Of a stretch of 64,000 bases of DNA, positions 15,176 through 23,756 are shown piece after piece. Source of the DNA: Acidimicrobiaceae bacterium (GTDB taxonomy: Bacteria; Actinomycetota; Acidimicrobiia; Acidimicrobiales; RAAP-2); contig DAHVAJ010000068.1 in NCBI GenBank assembly GCA_027314705.1, positions 1 to 64,000 of the forward strand, read 5' to 3'. Position numbers and translations under genes: made by a program. The first letter of the stretch is position 1. Each line of letters opens with the position of its first letter. Under the pieces are notes generated by a model. That model was given only the letters and a program-made list of their open reading frames with translations, ran no database searches and was not told the origin of the DNA.

Positions 15176-16165
15176 TCAACCCGAATGGGCCACCTCGCCC
15201 CCGACCATCAACTTGTAGATCCGCTCGAGGTCCTCGAGTGTGGCGAATTCGACGACGACGCGGCCCCGTTTGGCCGAAAGCTCGACCTTCACGCGCGTGT
15301 TGAGGTGTCCGGCCAGGAGGTCTTCGAGCTCGAGGATGCCCGGCGGCGGGAGGCGGCGTCCGGGGACCGCTCCCGGGTCCGACGGCACTCCGGGACCTGC
15401 GGGCGTCGACCCCTCCGGGGTCCGGGGCAGCGCCGTGACGGGAGCGACGGCACCGCCTCCGGGCGGGCCTCCGCCGGGGCGCACTCCCCCGCCGTGCTCC
15501 CGCACCAGGTCCTCCAGGGCCCGAACGGTCAGGCCGTCGGTGACCACGGCCTTGGCCAGCACCTCCTGATAGCCACGGTCGGGCGTGCCCAGGAGGGCCC
15601 GGGCATGGCCCGGGGTGATCTGGCCGTCGGCCAGCAGGCGCTGGGCCCCGGCCGGCAGCTGCAGGAGACGCAGCGTGTTCGTGACGACGGTCCGGCTCTT
15701 GCCCACGCGGGTGGCCACCTGGTCGTGGGTGAGGCCGAACTCCTCGATGAGCTGTTGGTAGGCGGCCGCCTCCTCGAGGACGTTGAGGTCCTGTCGGTGG
15801 AGGTTCTCCACCAGGGCCTGCTCCAGGGAGTGGGTGTCGTCGGCCGTCTGGACCAGCACGGGGATGGTGTGGAGCCCGGCCCGTCGGGCGGCGCGCCACC
15901 GCCGTTCGCCGGCGATGAGCTCGAACTCGTCCGAGGCGTCGGCACCGACCCGGCGCACCAGGATGGGTTGGAGCACGCCCAACTCCTTGATGGACGCGGC
16001 CAGCGACGACATGGTCTCCTCGTCGAAGTTGGTCCGAGGCTGGCGTGGGTTGGGCCGGAGGTTGCCGATCGGCACCTCCTGGAGCGCCGACGACCGGTCG
16101 CCGGTGACTTCGGTCGGGATGAGGGCGCTCAGGCCCTTCCCGAGGCCGCTACGACGTGCCACCAC
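15176..16165 (-). CDS. parB: Chromosome partitioning protein ParB
   Basis: 329 residues. ParB is a CTP-dependent clamp that loads at parS. Seen: GLGKGLSALI at the N-terminus, the ParB/Srx box with IKELGVLQPILVRR and the CTP-binding GERRWRAARRAG, then the helix-turn-helix VATRVGKSRTVVTNTLRLLQLP. A P/G-rich linker (about residues 225-275) joins the C-terminal dimerisation domain, where KVELSAKRGRVVVEFAT is recognisable. It overlaps the 3' end of parA by 17 bases. A GTG one codon after the ATG is an alternative start. Two parS sites lie upstream of parA. Confidence 0.95.
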   Translation of the reverse strand: MVARRSGLGKGLSALIPTEVTGDRSSALQEVPIGNLRPNPRQPRTNFDEETMSSLAASIKELGVLQPILVRRVGADASDEFELIAGERRWRAARRAGLHTIPVLVQTADDTHSLEQALVENLHRQDLNVLEEAAAYQQLIEEFGLTHDQVATRVGKSRTVVTNTLRLLQLPAGAQRLLADGQITPGHARALLGTPDRGYQEVLAKAVVTDGLTVRALEDLVREHGGGVRPGGGPPGGGAVAPVTALPRTPEGSTPAGPGVPSDPGAVPGRRLPPPGILELEDLLAGHLNTRVKVELSAKRGRVVVEFATLEDLERIYKLMVGGEVAHSG

Positions 16166-17393
16166 TGACCTCCTTGGCTAGTTCCCGATAGGCGATGGCC
16201 CCCCGGGACGACGGGTCGAACGCCGTGATCGGCTGCCCGAACGACGGGGCCTCCGAGAGCCGGACCGTGCGGGGGATGACGATGCGGCAGACCTTGGCGC
16301 CGAAGTGGCTGCGCACCTCGTGGGCGACCTGGTCGGCGAGCTTGGTCCGGGCGTCGTACATCGTGAGCACGATGGTCGAGATCTCGAGACGCGGGTTGAG
16401 GTTGGACGCCACCAGGCGGACGTTGCTCATCAGCTGGCTCAACCCCTCGAGGGCGTAGTACTCGCACTGGATGGGCACCAGCACCTCGCCGGCCGCGGCC
16501 AGGGCGTTCACGGTGATGAGGCCGAGGGAGGGGGGGCAGTCGATGAGGATGTAGTCGAAGTCGTCGAGCACGGCCTCGATGGCCTTGCGCAACTTGAGCT
16601 CCCGGCTGAAGGCGGGCACCAGTTCGATCTCGGCGCCGGCCAGGGCGATGGTGGCCGGGGCCACGAAGAGGTTCTTCATACTGGTCGGCTCGACGCAGTC
16701 CTCGAGCGAGGCGTCGCGCATCAACACGTCGTACATCGACAGCTCGAAGTTTCGGGCGTCGATCCCGAGGCCGGTGGTGGCGTTGCCCTGGGGGTCCAGG
16801 TCGACCACGAGCACCCGGAACCCGAGCTCGGCGAGGGCGGCACCGAGGTTGACCGAGGTCGTCGTCTTCCCGACGCCGCCCTTCTGGTTGGCCACCGCCA
16901 GGACGCGGGGCAGGGGGGTGGCGGCGGCGGCCTGCGGGGTGGGGGCGTCGTCGGGCGCTCCGGCCGCCTCGGGTTGCGGTTCGGGCCCGGCGGTGGTGCC
17001 CACCGGTGCCGGACCCGGCGGGGGAGCGGTCTCACCGGCGGCGACCTCCGGGGCCGGCTGCTGCGCTACGGCGCCCTCCCCGTCGGGAGCGAGCTCGCCT
17101 CCGGAGCCGGTCGACCGGGTGACGGTGCCTTCCCCCCTGACCGGCCTGGGCCGGGCACCGTCGAGGACCGCGGCGACGTCGGCCGGTGCGGTGTCCTCCG
17201 GTGCCGTGTCGTCCGGTGCCGTGTCCTCCGGGGCGGTGTCGTCCGGCGCGGTGTCGTCGTGCTCGGCCTCGCCCACCGTCGTCGGTTCGTCGGCCACCAC
17301 CCGCACCGACCCGGAGGAGGACGAGGCGGCGGTGTGCGATGAGGGGGGAGCCGGAGGGAGATTCCTGTTCCGACCAAACCGTCGGCCGCGCAT
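16149..17393 (-). CDS. parA: Chromosome partitioning ATPase ParA with long N-terminal extension
   Basis: 414 residues from an ATG preceded by AGGAGA. Residues ~155-414 are a normal ParA: ANQKGGVGKTTTSVNLGAAL (deviant Walker A), VLVVDLDPQGNATTGLGI, YILIDCPPSLGLITVNAL, and IVIPRTVRLSEAPSFG near the end. The first ~150 residues are acidic and disordered, with six or so copies of DTAPED-like units encoded by a tandem 15-base repeat at about 17190-17275, then a P/A-rich part. Many ParA proteins lack such an extension. With ParB it segregates origins. Confidence 0.93.
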   Translation of the reverse strand: MRGRRFGRNRNLPPAPPSSHTAASSSSGSVRVVADEPTTVGEAEHDDTAPDDTAPEDTAPDDTAPEDTAPADVAAVLDGARPRPVRGEGTVTRSTGSGGELAPDGEGAVAQQPAPEVAAGETAPPPGPAPVGTTAGPEPQPEAAGAPDDAPTPQAAAATPLPRVLAVANQKGGVGKTTTSVNLGAALAELGFRVLVVDLDPQGNATTGLGIDARNFELSMYDVLMRDASLEDCVEPTSMKNLFVAPATIALAGAEIELVPAFSRELKLRKAIEAVLDDFDYILIDCPPSLGLITVNALAAAGEVLVPIQCEYYALEGLSQLMSNVRLVASNLNPRLEISTIVLTMYDARTKLADQVAHEVRSHFGAKVCRIVIPRTVRLSEAPSFGQPITAFDPSSRGAIAYRELAKEVSGGTS

Positions 17394-17472
17394 GATCGTC
17401 TCCTCGGGTAGGCAGGGGTCGAGGACCCCATCCTCGCCGGTCCGGGGGCGAGGGTCAAGCATTAGTCGAGAG

Positions 17473-17488
17473 TGTTCCACGTGAAACA
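17473..17488. promoter_or_regulatory. parS site 1
   Basis: TGTTCCACGTGAAACA matches the near-universal bacterial parS consensus. It lies 80 bases upstream of the parA ATG, at the 5' side of the 576-bp spacer. ParB would nucleate here. Confidence 0.93.
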
Positions 17489-17913
17489 TCCTTCCGCCCC
17501 GCCTCCTTGGACCACGGGGTGGGGCCACGGCGTCCCGGGCCCACTCGTCCGGACCGGATCGGCGTCGCGTCCGGCCGGACCGGTCTGCGGAGCGACGGAG
17601 CGCGCCGGTAGGGGGCGCCCGTTCGCCCCGTCCACGGGACTCCGGTGGTCGTGGCGTCCGATCCCCGGGGCGTCCCGTCGGCGGCGGACCCCGGCCGGTC
17701 CAGCCGTCGACGACCCGCCGGGGGTCGGCGGATCACCCGTTCGGGAGCCCGCTCGTCCGCCGTCGGGAGCGGTCGGGTGCGGGGCCCGGGAACCGGGGGC
17801 GAGACCGCCGGGTCGGGCACCACCGGTCCCCGTGACCGGGGAGGGGCGGCCCCCGGGGCGCGGCCCCGACACCCCCGTGTGCGGCACCGGACCACACGGG
17901 TCCGGGGTCCCGA
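17489..17913. other. Spacer between the two parS sites
   Basis: The gap from the parA start (17394) to the rsmG stop (17969) is 576 bases and has no gene I can support. It is highly GC-rich, with short CCGG/CGGG repeats, and open frames on both strands have no family features. Its recognisable content is the two parS sites and presumably the parAB promoter. Confidence 0.5.
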
Positions 17914-17929
17914 TGTTCCACGTGGAACA
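17914..17929. promoter_or_regulatory. parS site 2
   Basis: TGTTCCACGTGGAACA is a perfectly symmetrical parS variant, extended by one pair on each side (A and T). It lies 441 bases from parS site 1 and 40 bases past the rsmG stop. Confidence 0.92.
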
Positions 17930-17969
17930 TCGGGGCACCCTCACCGTCTCACGCGACCGGTCCCACCGC

Positions 17970-18719
17970 TCAGAAGAGTGGCCGCTTGGCCGGTACGCCC
18001 ACGCGGCGGGGGAAGCGGTCGGCCAACGGCCGGTCCTTCAGGAGGACCTGGAAGCCGAAGCGGTCGGCCACCCGGAAGGCGGCACCGGGGGAGAGGCCGA
18101 GGGTCGCCAGGCCGGCGGCCGGCCAACGTTCGGACCGTTCCGCCCCGGGCGGTTCGGAGACCACCAGACGCCCACCCACGGCCACGAACGGGGCGCCGCA
18201 TTCGGCGGTCACGGCCGGCGGTCCGAAGGAGCGGGCGGTCACCACCTCCACGCGCTCACGTCGGTCGGGCTCCCGCCCCAGCTCCTCGGCCCGCCCCCTG
18301 ACCACGTGCACCCGACCGGTGTCCCCCCACCCGGAGACCACCTCCCGGAGGAAGTCGGTCCGGCGCTCGTTGGCGTCGACCAGGACGACCTCCGCCCCCT
18401 GCCAACAGGCGGCCAGGACCAGACCGGGCAGTCCGCCCCCCGTTCCCAGGTCCAGCACCGATCCCGGCGGTCGGCAGAGCTCCTCCTCGACGGTGGCCAC
18501 GAAGCCGAGCGCATGGTCGATCTGCTCGGTGACGGCCACCTGACCGAGGAACCCCAGGGCCGCGGCGCGGGCCAGCACCGCACCGATCCGACGGTCCACC
18601 CGGGTCCGGACCTCGTCGACGGCCGCCGCCTCCACCTGTCTCGTCCGCGTCACGATCCCGGGCTCCGACGCCGGGCCGGTCGTGACGCGACAGTGGCACC
18701 GGGAGGCCCCCGATGCCAC
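17970..18719 (-). CDS. rsmG: 16S rRNA (guanine527-N7)-methyltransferase RsmG
   Basis: 249 residues from the GTG at 18719, which has GGGGGA 8 bases before it; a GTG at 18653 (VTRTRQVEA) is a plausible shorter start. The SAM-binding motif VLDLGTGGGLPGLVLAACW and the following VVLVDANERRTDFLREVV are characteristic of RsmG/GidB, and VEVVTARSFGPPAVTAEC is the active-region motif. It modifies G527 of 16S rRNA; loss often gives low-level streptomycin resistance. It lies between jag and parA, as in most actinobacteria. Confidence 0.93.
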   Translation of the reverse strand: MASGASRCHCRVTTGPASEPGIVTRTRQVEAAAVDEVRTRVDRRIGAVLARAAALGFLGQVAVTEQIDHALGFVATVEEELCRPPGSVLDLGTGGGLPGLVLAACWQGAEVVLVDANERRTDFLREVVSGWGDTGRVHVVRGRAEELGREPDRRERVEVVTARSFGPPAVTAECGAPFVAVGGRLVVSEPPGAERSERWPAAGLATLGLSPGAAFRVADRFGFQVLLKDRPLADRFPRRVGVPAKRPLF

Positions 18720-18753
18720 TGCGCGTCCCCCACGGTCGGGCCTGCCGCCCGCA

Positions 18754-19749
18754 TCACACCGGGGCGATGACCACGAACCTCGCTGGCTCCTCGCCCGACG
18801 ACCGGGTCTCGACCCCCTCGATGTCGTTCACCGTGTCATGGATGACCTTGCGGTCGGCCGGCGACATGGGCTCGAGGGCCCGTTCCTCACCGGTCTCCTT
18901 GACCTCCTCCACGATCCCCTCGACGAAGCGTCTGAGCGCCGCGGTCCGCTTCTCCCGGTAGCCCCCGACGTCGACCAGGATCCGGTCGGTGCGGTTCTCC
19001 GACTGGCGCTGGACGAAGGTGCGGGTGAGATCCTGCACCGCGGAGAGGGTCGCCCCCCGGGGTCCGACCAGCAGGCCGAGGTCGTCTCCGACCGCCGCCA
19101 CCTGGACCGTCTCGTCGTCAACGGGGGAGAAGGTGACCGTGGCCTCGAGCCCGAACTCTCGGACGAGCCCGGTCAGGAACTTCTGCGCCGCTTGGCCCTG
19201 CTCCTCGAGTGTCAGTGACTCTTCCATGGTCTCCTCGCTCTCTCCCGACGTCGTGCCGGATCCTTGCTTCTCCTGAACCCTCGACCGGACGCCGTTCGAC
19301 GACCCCGCCCCCCTCGAGCGGCGGCGGCGGGCCGGGCCCGGGCGCTCGCCTCCGGTGTCCGGACCCCCGGCCTGTTCCGGCTCACCGGACGCGCCGGTGG
19401 ATGCCTCGCCGCCGCCCGGTTCGTCCCCGGCCCCGACCGCCGCCTTGCCGTTCCTGCCGGAGCGCCGCGGTCCGCCGGTCCTGGTGTCGCCGTTCCCGCC
19501 GGAGCGCGGGCCGCTGCTGCCGCCTTCCCTGCCGCGATCTGACCGCTGCCGGCGACCCCGCTTGGGCGGAGGCGTGACCGGACGGACGCGTGCTCGGACG
19601 CGGGCCTCCCCGCGGATCCGGCCGAACAGCCCGGCCTTCGGTTCGCTCACGGTCACGAACTCAGCGTCGTCCTCGGCCACCCCCAGCATGTCTGCCGCGG
19701 CCTCCCTGGCCTCGGCCAGGGACTTCCCGCTGGCTTCTACCCACTCCAC
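18754..19749 (-). CDS. jag: Jag/KhpB RNA-binding protein (Jag-N, KH and R3H domains)
   Basis: 331 residues. The Jag_N domain is at residues 1-60 (EASGKSLAEAREAAADMLGV, then KAGLFGRIRGEARV). A G/R/S-rich linker spans roughly 60-175. The KH domain follows (VGDDLGLLVGPRGATLSAVQDL) and the R3H domain ends the protein (LEPMSPADRKVIHDTV). Jag/KhpB proteins bind RNA and influence cell elongation and division. Its place directly after yidC, 3 bases apart, is the conserved one. The linker is long but in frame. Confidence 0.92.
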   Translation of the reverse strand: MEWVEASGKSLAEAREAAADMLGVAEDDAEFVTVSEPKAGLFGRIRGEARVRARVRPVTPPPKRGRRQRSDRGREGGSSGPRSGGNGDTRTGGPRRSGRNGKAAVGAGDEPGGGEASTGASGEPEQAGGPDTGGERPGPARRRRSRGAGSSNGVRSRVQEKQGSGTTSGESEETMEESLTLEEQGQAAQKFLTGLVREFGLEATVTFSPVDDETVQVAAVGDDLGLLVGPRGATLSAVQDLTRTFVQRQSENRTDRILVDVGGYREKRTAALRRFVEGIVEEVKETGEERALEPMSPADRKVIHDTVNDIEGVETRSSGEEPARFVVIAPV

Positions 19750-19752
19750 GTC

Positions 19753-20916
19753 TCAGCGCGCCTTTCTCTCTCGTTTGCCCTTCGCCCTCGGATGGGGGCT
19801 CTTCCTGCCGTCCGAACCGTTGGCGTCGGCCGCCCCCTTGCCGTTCACCGAACCGGGGGACGCACCGTTGCGATCGGCGCCCGTCGGCCCCGTCGCGGCG
19901 GCCTCGGACTCGTCGGCGCCCGTCGGCTGCCCGGCGGCCTTGGAGCCACCCGTGGCCCCGCCGCCCCGGTCCTTGCCCCCGCCCTTCCCGGCCGAGCCCG
20001 GCACCGCTCGCTCCACCTTGTCCACGCCGCTCTTCTTCGACCCGGCAGCCGGCGGTGGCGCGCCCGGCCCGGGGACGATGCCCCGCCGGAACAGGATCTC
20101 CTGCGTGAGGATGCGGATGGCGCTCGAAACAATAAAATAGACGTTGAGAATTGCGGCAACATTTAGATAAATGAACCCGAAGATCAATGGCATATATTTC
20201 TGCAGAGCGGCCGCCTGCGGATTGGCCGAAGCAGCTTGCGGGTTCCGGGCATTGAGCCGAGCCATCTGCAGGTACTGCAGCCCGACCGCGGCGAGGACGA
20301 GCACCAGGAAGGGAGCGGCCACCCACAACGAGCTGTGGTGACCCAGGAGCTTGTTTGCGAAGTCCATCCCTCCGGACATGAGCCGCCCGTGGGCCGCCAC
20401 GATGTCGTGGTACATCGTGGTCGACGGGGAGATGTAGCGCGGATCGGCGCACACCGCACTGGTGCACTTGGAGGTGGTGGTGGGGTCGATGCCCGACGCC
20501 GTCACGGCGTAGGGCAGCGTCGCCCCTCTTCCGACGGTGTTGGTGATCCCGCGGATGACATCGTACAGAACCAGGAACGCCGGCATCTGCAACAGCATGG
20601 GAAGACACCCGGAAGCAGGGTTCACTTTGTGCTCTTTATAGAGCCGCATCATTTCTTCGTTGAGCTGGGTCCTGTTCTCTGCTCCCTTGTACTTCTGCTG
20701 GAGCTTCTTCATCTCCGGGGCCAGGGCCTGCATGGCGGCCATGTTCTTCGTGCTCTTGACCGTGAGCGGGGTCACGAGGGCCATGATCAAGATGGTCAGG
20801 AGGGTGACGGCCACCGGGTAGCTCGGGACGATCGAGTAGAGGAAGGCCAGGACCTCGGCGACGAACTTGAGCAGCGGCTGGAAGATGCTGCCGATGGCGT
20901 GGGTGAACGAGCTCAC
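19753..20916 (-). CDS. yidC: Membrane protein insertase YidC
   Basis: 387 residues from a GTG overlapping the yidD stop (GTGA). It inserts membrane proteins alone or with SecYEG. Typical segments: [48 protein letters not shown], the coiled segment [36 protein letters not shown], and [20 protein letters not shown]. The last ~110 residues are a G/K/A-rich basic tail that may touch the ribosome. Two stretches (about 20120-20215 and 20620-20690) use A/T-ending codons that are rare elsewhere in the window, one over transmembrane helices and one over the coiled region. Confidence 0.95.
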   Translation of the reverse strand: MSSFTHAIGSIFQPLLKFVAEVLAFLYSIVPSYPVAVTLLTILIMALVTPLTVKSTKNMAAMQALAPEMKKLQQKYKGAENRTQLNEEMMRLYKEHKVNPASGCLPMLLQMPAFLVLYDVIRGITNTVGRGATLPYAVTASGIDPTTTSKCTSAVCADPRYISPSTTMYHDIVAAHGRLMSGGMDFANKLLGHHSSLWVAAPFLVLVLAAVGLQYLQMARLNARNPQAASANPQAAALQKYMPLIFGFIYLNVAAILNVYFIVSSAIRILTQEILFRRGIVPGPGAPPPAAGSKKSGVDKVERAVPGSAGKGGGKDRGGGATGGSKAAGQPTGADESEAAATGPTGADRNGASPGSVNGKGAADANGSDGRKSPHPRAKGKRERKAR

Positions 20917-21191
20917 GGATCCCTCCGATCAGGGACGGGGTCGATGCCGTGCCCGCCCCACGGGCCGCAGCGGAGGATGCGCCGGGCGGCGAGGCCCGAG
21001 CCGCGGAGCGCGCCGTGGACGTCGACGGCCTCGACCGCGTACTCGGAGCAGGAGGGAAGGTAGCGGCAGCCCGTCGGGCGCCCGGCGCGGGCCGACTGGT
21101 AGGCGCGGATGGCCGCCACCACCACGGCGGCCGTGGGCGAGCGCCGGGCCGGGGAGCCGGCGGGCGCCCCGGAGGAGGTGGCGGTGCTCAT
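20913..21191 (-). CDS. yidD: Membrane protein insertion efficiency factor YidD
   Basis: 92 residues. The core is typical: [35 protein letters not shown], with the conserved cysteines and the CSEYA motif, followed by [17 protein letters not shown]. YidD is a small membrane-associated protein that assists YidC. The ATG overlaps the rnpA stop (ATGA) and the stop overlaps the yidC start. A short S/A/G-rich segment precedes the conserved part. Confidence 0.94.
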   Translation of the reverse strand: MSTATSSGAPAGSPARRSPTAAVVVAAIRAYQSARAGRPTGCRYLPSCSEYAVEAVDVHGALRGSGLAARRILRCGPWGGHGIDPVPDRRDP

Positions 21192-21598
21192 GGCCCGTTC
21201 TCCCTGGTCACGGACGACCCGGTGCGCGCGGCCGACGGGCGCTTGGTGGCTCTCTCCAGTGCTTGGCTCATCGCCCTCTTCAGCTCCTCGAACTCCAGTG
21301 CCGGACCGCCCGGACCGCTGCTCACCAGGTAGGCGCCGCTCGGCAGGCGGTCCGCCCCCTCGGCCACGACGGCCCGCAGCCGCCGGCGCAACCGGTTGCG
21401 CACGACCGCGTTCCCGACCGCCCGCCCCACGGCGTAGGCCACCGCCGGTCCGGGCCACTCCGGGTGCTCGACGAACCGGACCGAGAGCGGTCCGGCCCGT
21501 CCCCGGGCGCTGCTCCGCCGCAGGTCGACGAAGGTCCGACGTGATCGAACGGCGCCGACACGACAGCGGCCCTCGCCGCCGGGCGCGCCGGGGCTCAC
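21188..21598 (-). CDS. rnpA: Ribonuclease P protein component
   Basis: 136 residues from a GTG that overlaps the rpmH stop (GTGA), which decides the start even without a Shine-Dalgarno. The RNase P protein signature is clear: [26 protein letters not shown], with the RNR motif. With RNase P RNA it matures tRNA 5' ends. The C-terminal end ([17 protein letters not shown]) is variable. It is part of the contiguous rpmH-rnpA-yidD-yidC-jag-rsmG group. Confidence 0.94.
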   Translation of the reverse strand: MSPGAPGGEGRCRVGAVRSRRTFVDLRRSSARGRAGPLSVRFVEHPEWPGPAVAYAVGRAVGNAVVRNRLRRRLRAVVAEGADRLPSGAYLVSSGPGGPALEFEELKRAMSQALERATKRPSAARTGSSVTRENGP

Positions 21599-21729
21599 AC
21601 CGAGAGGCGGTGGCGTCCCTTCGCCCTCCGCGCCCGGATCACGGCCCGACCAGCCTTGGTCGACATCCGCTTGCGGAAGCCGTGCGTCTTGGCGCGCTTG
21701 CGCACGTTGGGTTGGTAGGTCCGCTTCAT
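21595..21729 (-). CDS. rpmH: Large ribosomal subunit protein bL34
   Basis: 44 residues, reading [20 protein letters not shown] and then the rest of a standard bL34 ([20 protein letters not shown]). It is a small basic protein on the solvent side of 50S. The ATG at 21729 is used because it begins the conserved sequence; an upstream ATG at 21733 is out of frame. GGAAG lies just upstream. It is divergent from dnaA across the origin region. Confidence 0.96.
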   Translation of the reverse strand: MKRTYQPNVRKRAKTHGFRKRMSTKAGRAVIRARRAKGRHRLSV

Positions 21730-22078
21730 TCATCCACTTCCTTCCTCGCCCTGGACCGCGGGCCGGGCGGACCGGAGCGGCAGGGGTCCTCCGACGGCGA
21801 CCGGCGGTCGGGCAGTCCGCCACATGGTACGCCCAATCGCGGCCGAGGCTCTAGTCGAGGGCCCGGAGCGCCCCGGCCGGGCACGGTGTACCGTTCCGAC
21901 CGACGCACGCCGTCCCCGGGCCGGGCCGAGGGCCCGCCGGTGACGTAGCGTTCGCCTTCCCAATCAGGTGCACCAGGTCCAGCAGTCCCGACAGCCCCGG
22001 ACCGATCCCGGGCGATCTTCGTCCACAGCTGTGGAAACCGCTGTGGACCGTATGCCCATTCCCGGGGCGGAGGCCCAC
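21730..22078. other. rpmH-dnaA divergent spacer with DnaA-box-like sites
   Basis: 349 bases without a gene. A minus-strand TACCAT (21824-21829) could be the rpmH -10 and a plus-strand TAGCGT (21946-21951) the dnaA -10. Just before dnaA is a perfect 14-bp palindrome TCCACAGCTGTGGA (22022-22035) and a further TGTGGAC at 22042. These three TGTGGA cores resemble DnaA boxes and suggest dnaA autoregulation or a contribution to origin function. Confidence 0.55.
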
Positions 22079-23461
22079 GTGAACGACACAGCAGAGTTGT
22101 GGACATCCTGCTCGGACGCCCTGCGGGCGCAGGTCTCCGACGCCATCTGGCAGGCCTACCTCTCGGGGATCACCCCGCTGGCCGTCGAAGACCGGGAGCT
22201 GGTCCTCGCTGTCCCCAACACCCTCATCCGCGACCGGGTGGAGTCCCGCTTCCTCGGCCTCATCCAGGACACCGTGGTCGCCACCTTGGGCCGCGACCTG
22301 GTCGTCCGCCTCGAGGTGGTGGCCCCGGTCTACGAGCCGGCGGAGGACCCGCTCCCCGACGACGCCGACCGCCGGCAGGAGCCGGTCCGGCCGGCCAGAC
22401 CGGCCCCCGCCGGCCAGACCGCCCACCTCGACTACCCCGTCCTCGACCGCCGGTACACGTTCGAGACCTTCGTGATCGCCTCCTCCAACCGCTTCGCCCA
22501 CGCCGCCGCCCAGTCGGTGGCCGAATCGCCGGCCCGGTCCTACAACCCGCTCTTCATCTACGGGGACGCCGGCCTGGGCAAGACCCACCTGCTCCACGCC
22601 ATCGGCAACTACGTGCTCGAGAACTTCGGCGGGCGCCACGTCCGCTACGTGACCACCGAGACGTACATGAACGAGTTCGTGGACGCCATCCGCACCAACA
22701 CCACCACCGCCTTCAAGCGCCGCTACCGCGAGTGCGACGTCCTGCTCATCGACGACGTGCAGTTCATGGAGCGCAAGGAGTCCCTCCAGGAGGAGTTCTT
22801 CCACACCTTCAACTCCCTCTACGGCGCCTCGAAGCAGATCGTGCTGACCTCCGACCGGCCGCCCAAGTCCATCGCCACCCTCGAGGACCGGCTCCGCAGC
22901 CGGTTCCTCTCGGGCCTCATCACCGAGGTCCAGCCCCCCGAGCTCGAGACCCGGCTCGCCATCCTCCAGACCAAGGCCGAGCACGAGCGGGTCGCCGTGC
23001 CCGACGAGGTGCTCGAGTTCATCGCCACCCACGTCAAGGACAACATCCGCGAGCTCGAGGGCGCCCTCATCCGGGTCACCGCCTTCGCCAGCCTCAACCG
23101 GCAGCCGCTCAGCCGCGACCTGGCGGAACAGGTCCTCTCCGACATCGTCTCCGCCGACCAGCCCCGTCGGATCACCCCCCAGGACATCCTGGAGGCGACC
23201 TCCGAGACGTTCGGGTTCGGCGTCGACGAGCTCCGCGGGCCCAACCGGCGTCGCCCCCTGGTGACGGCCAGGCAGATCAGCATGTACGTCTTCCGTGAAC
23301 TCACCGACTTCAGCTACCCGGCCATCGGCCGGGAGTTCGGAGACCGCGACCACTCGACGGTCATGCACGCGGTCGAGAAGATCACCGGTCTCATGAAGGA
23401 GCGCCAGCAGATCTACAACCAGGTCACCGATCTCATCCTGCGCATCAAGAGCGGCGCGTGA
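22079..23461 (+). CDS. dnaA: Chromosomal replication initiator DnaA
   Basis: 460 residues from a GTG with GGAGG 7 bases before it; an ATG at 22052 would add 9 residues without a comparable site. Domain I covers ~1-80, a short linker follows (to ~120), and the AAA+ core begins at about 125 with [16 protein letters not shown]. Walker A is [15 protein letters not shown] near 162-170, Walker B is LLIDDVQF, and the sensor region includes LTSDRPPK and DRLRSRF. Domain IV ends with the DnaA-box recognition helix [16 protein letters not shown]. It opens the origin in the adjacent spacer. All motifs are intact. Confidence 0.97.
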   Translation: MNDTAELWTSCSDALRAQVSDAIWQAYLSGITPLAVEDRELVLAVPNTLIRDRVESRFLGLIQDTVVATLGRDLVVRLEVVAPVYEPAEDPLPDDADRRQEPVRPARPAPAGQTAHLDYPVLDRRYTFETFVIASSNRFAHAAAQSVAESPARSYNPLFIYGDAGLGKTHLLHAIGNYVLENFGGRHVRYVTTETYMNEFVDAIRTNTTTAFKRRYRECDVLLIDDVQFMERKESLQEEFFHTFNSLYGASKQIVLTSDRPPKSIATLEDRLRSRFLSGLITEVQPPELETRLAILQTKAEHERVAVPDEVLEFIATHVKDNIRELEGALIRVTAFASLNRQPLSRDLAEQVLSDIVSADQPRRITPQDILEATSETFGFGVDELRGPNRRRPLVTARQISMYVFRELTDFSYPAIGREFGDRDHSTVMHAVEKITGLMKERQQIYNQVTDLILRIKSGA

Positions 23462-23756
23462 ACGACCTCGTGGGGCTATCCAGAAGTTGTGCACGTCCTG
23501 TGGATATCCGGCGGCCAGACTGGGAACAAGGTGTGCACTCGACCGGGGTTGTCCATAGGGGGCCGCCGGCCGCCTCGCGTCCCGGACTCCCCCCTTGGCC
23601 GAGGTGGACGGACGGTGGACGGCTGTTACCCTTCTGGCCAGGGAAAACAGTGGTTCATCCACAGTCCACAGCCCTTACTACCATCACTACCCGAATTGAA
23701 TTACTGAAGAGAACGAAGAGAGCAGTGCGGTCGGCCGTGCGAGAAAGGACCCCGGC
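23462..23756. other. oriC: oriC core: DnaA boxes, DnaA-trio-like element and AT-rich DUE
   Basis: The dnaA-dnaN spacer holds at least six DnaA-box-like 9-mers: TTGTGCACG (23487), ATATCCACA on the minus strand (23499-23507), GTGTGCACT (23531), TTGTCCATA (23549), TCATCCACA (23655) and CAGTCCACA (23662). After the last box come GCCC and then the triplets TTA CTA CCA TCA CTA (23675-23689). On the complementary strand these read 3'-AAT GAT GGT AGT GAT, like the DnaA-trio of the bacterial unwinding system. An AT-rich segment (23692-23712) follows. This is the expected location and layout of an actinobacterial oriC. Confidence 0.88.

Noticed and set aside
17190-17280. Tandem 15-base repeat as a non-coding element
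   Set aside because: It is within the parA frame and codes for DTAPED repeats.
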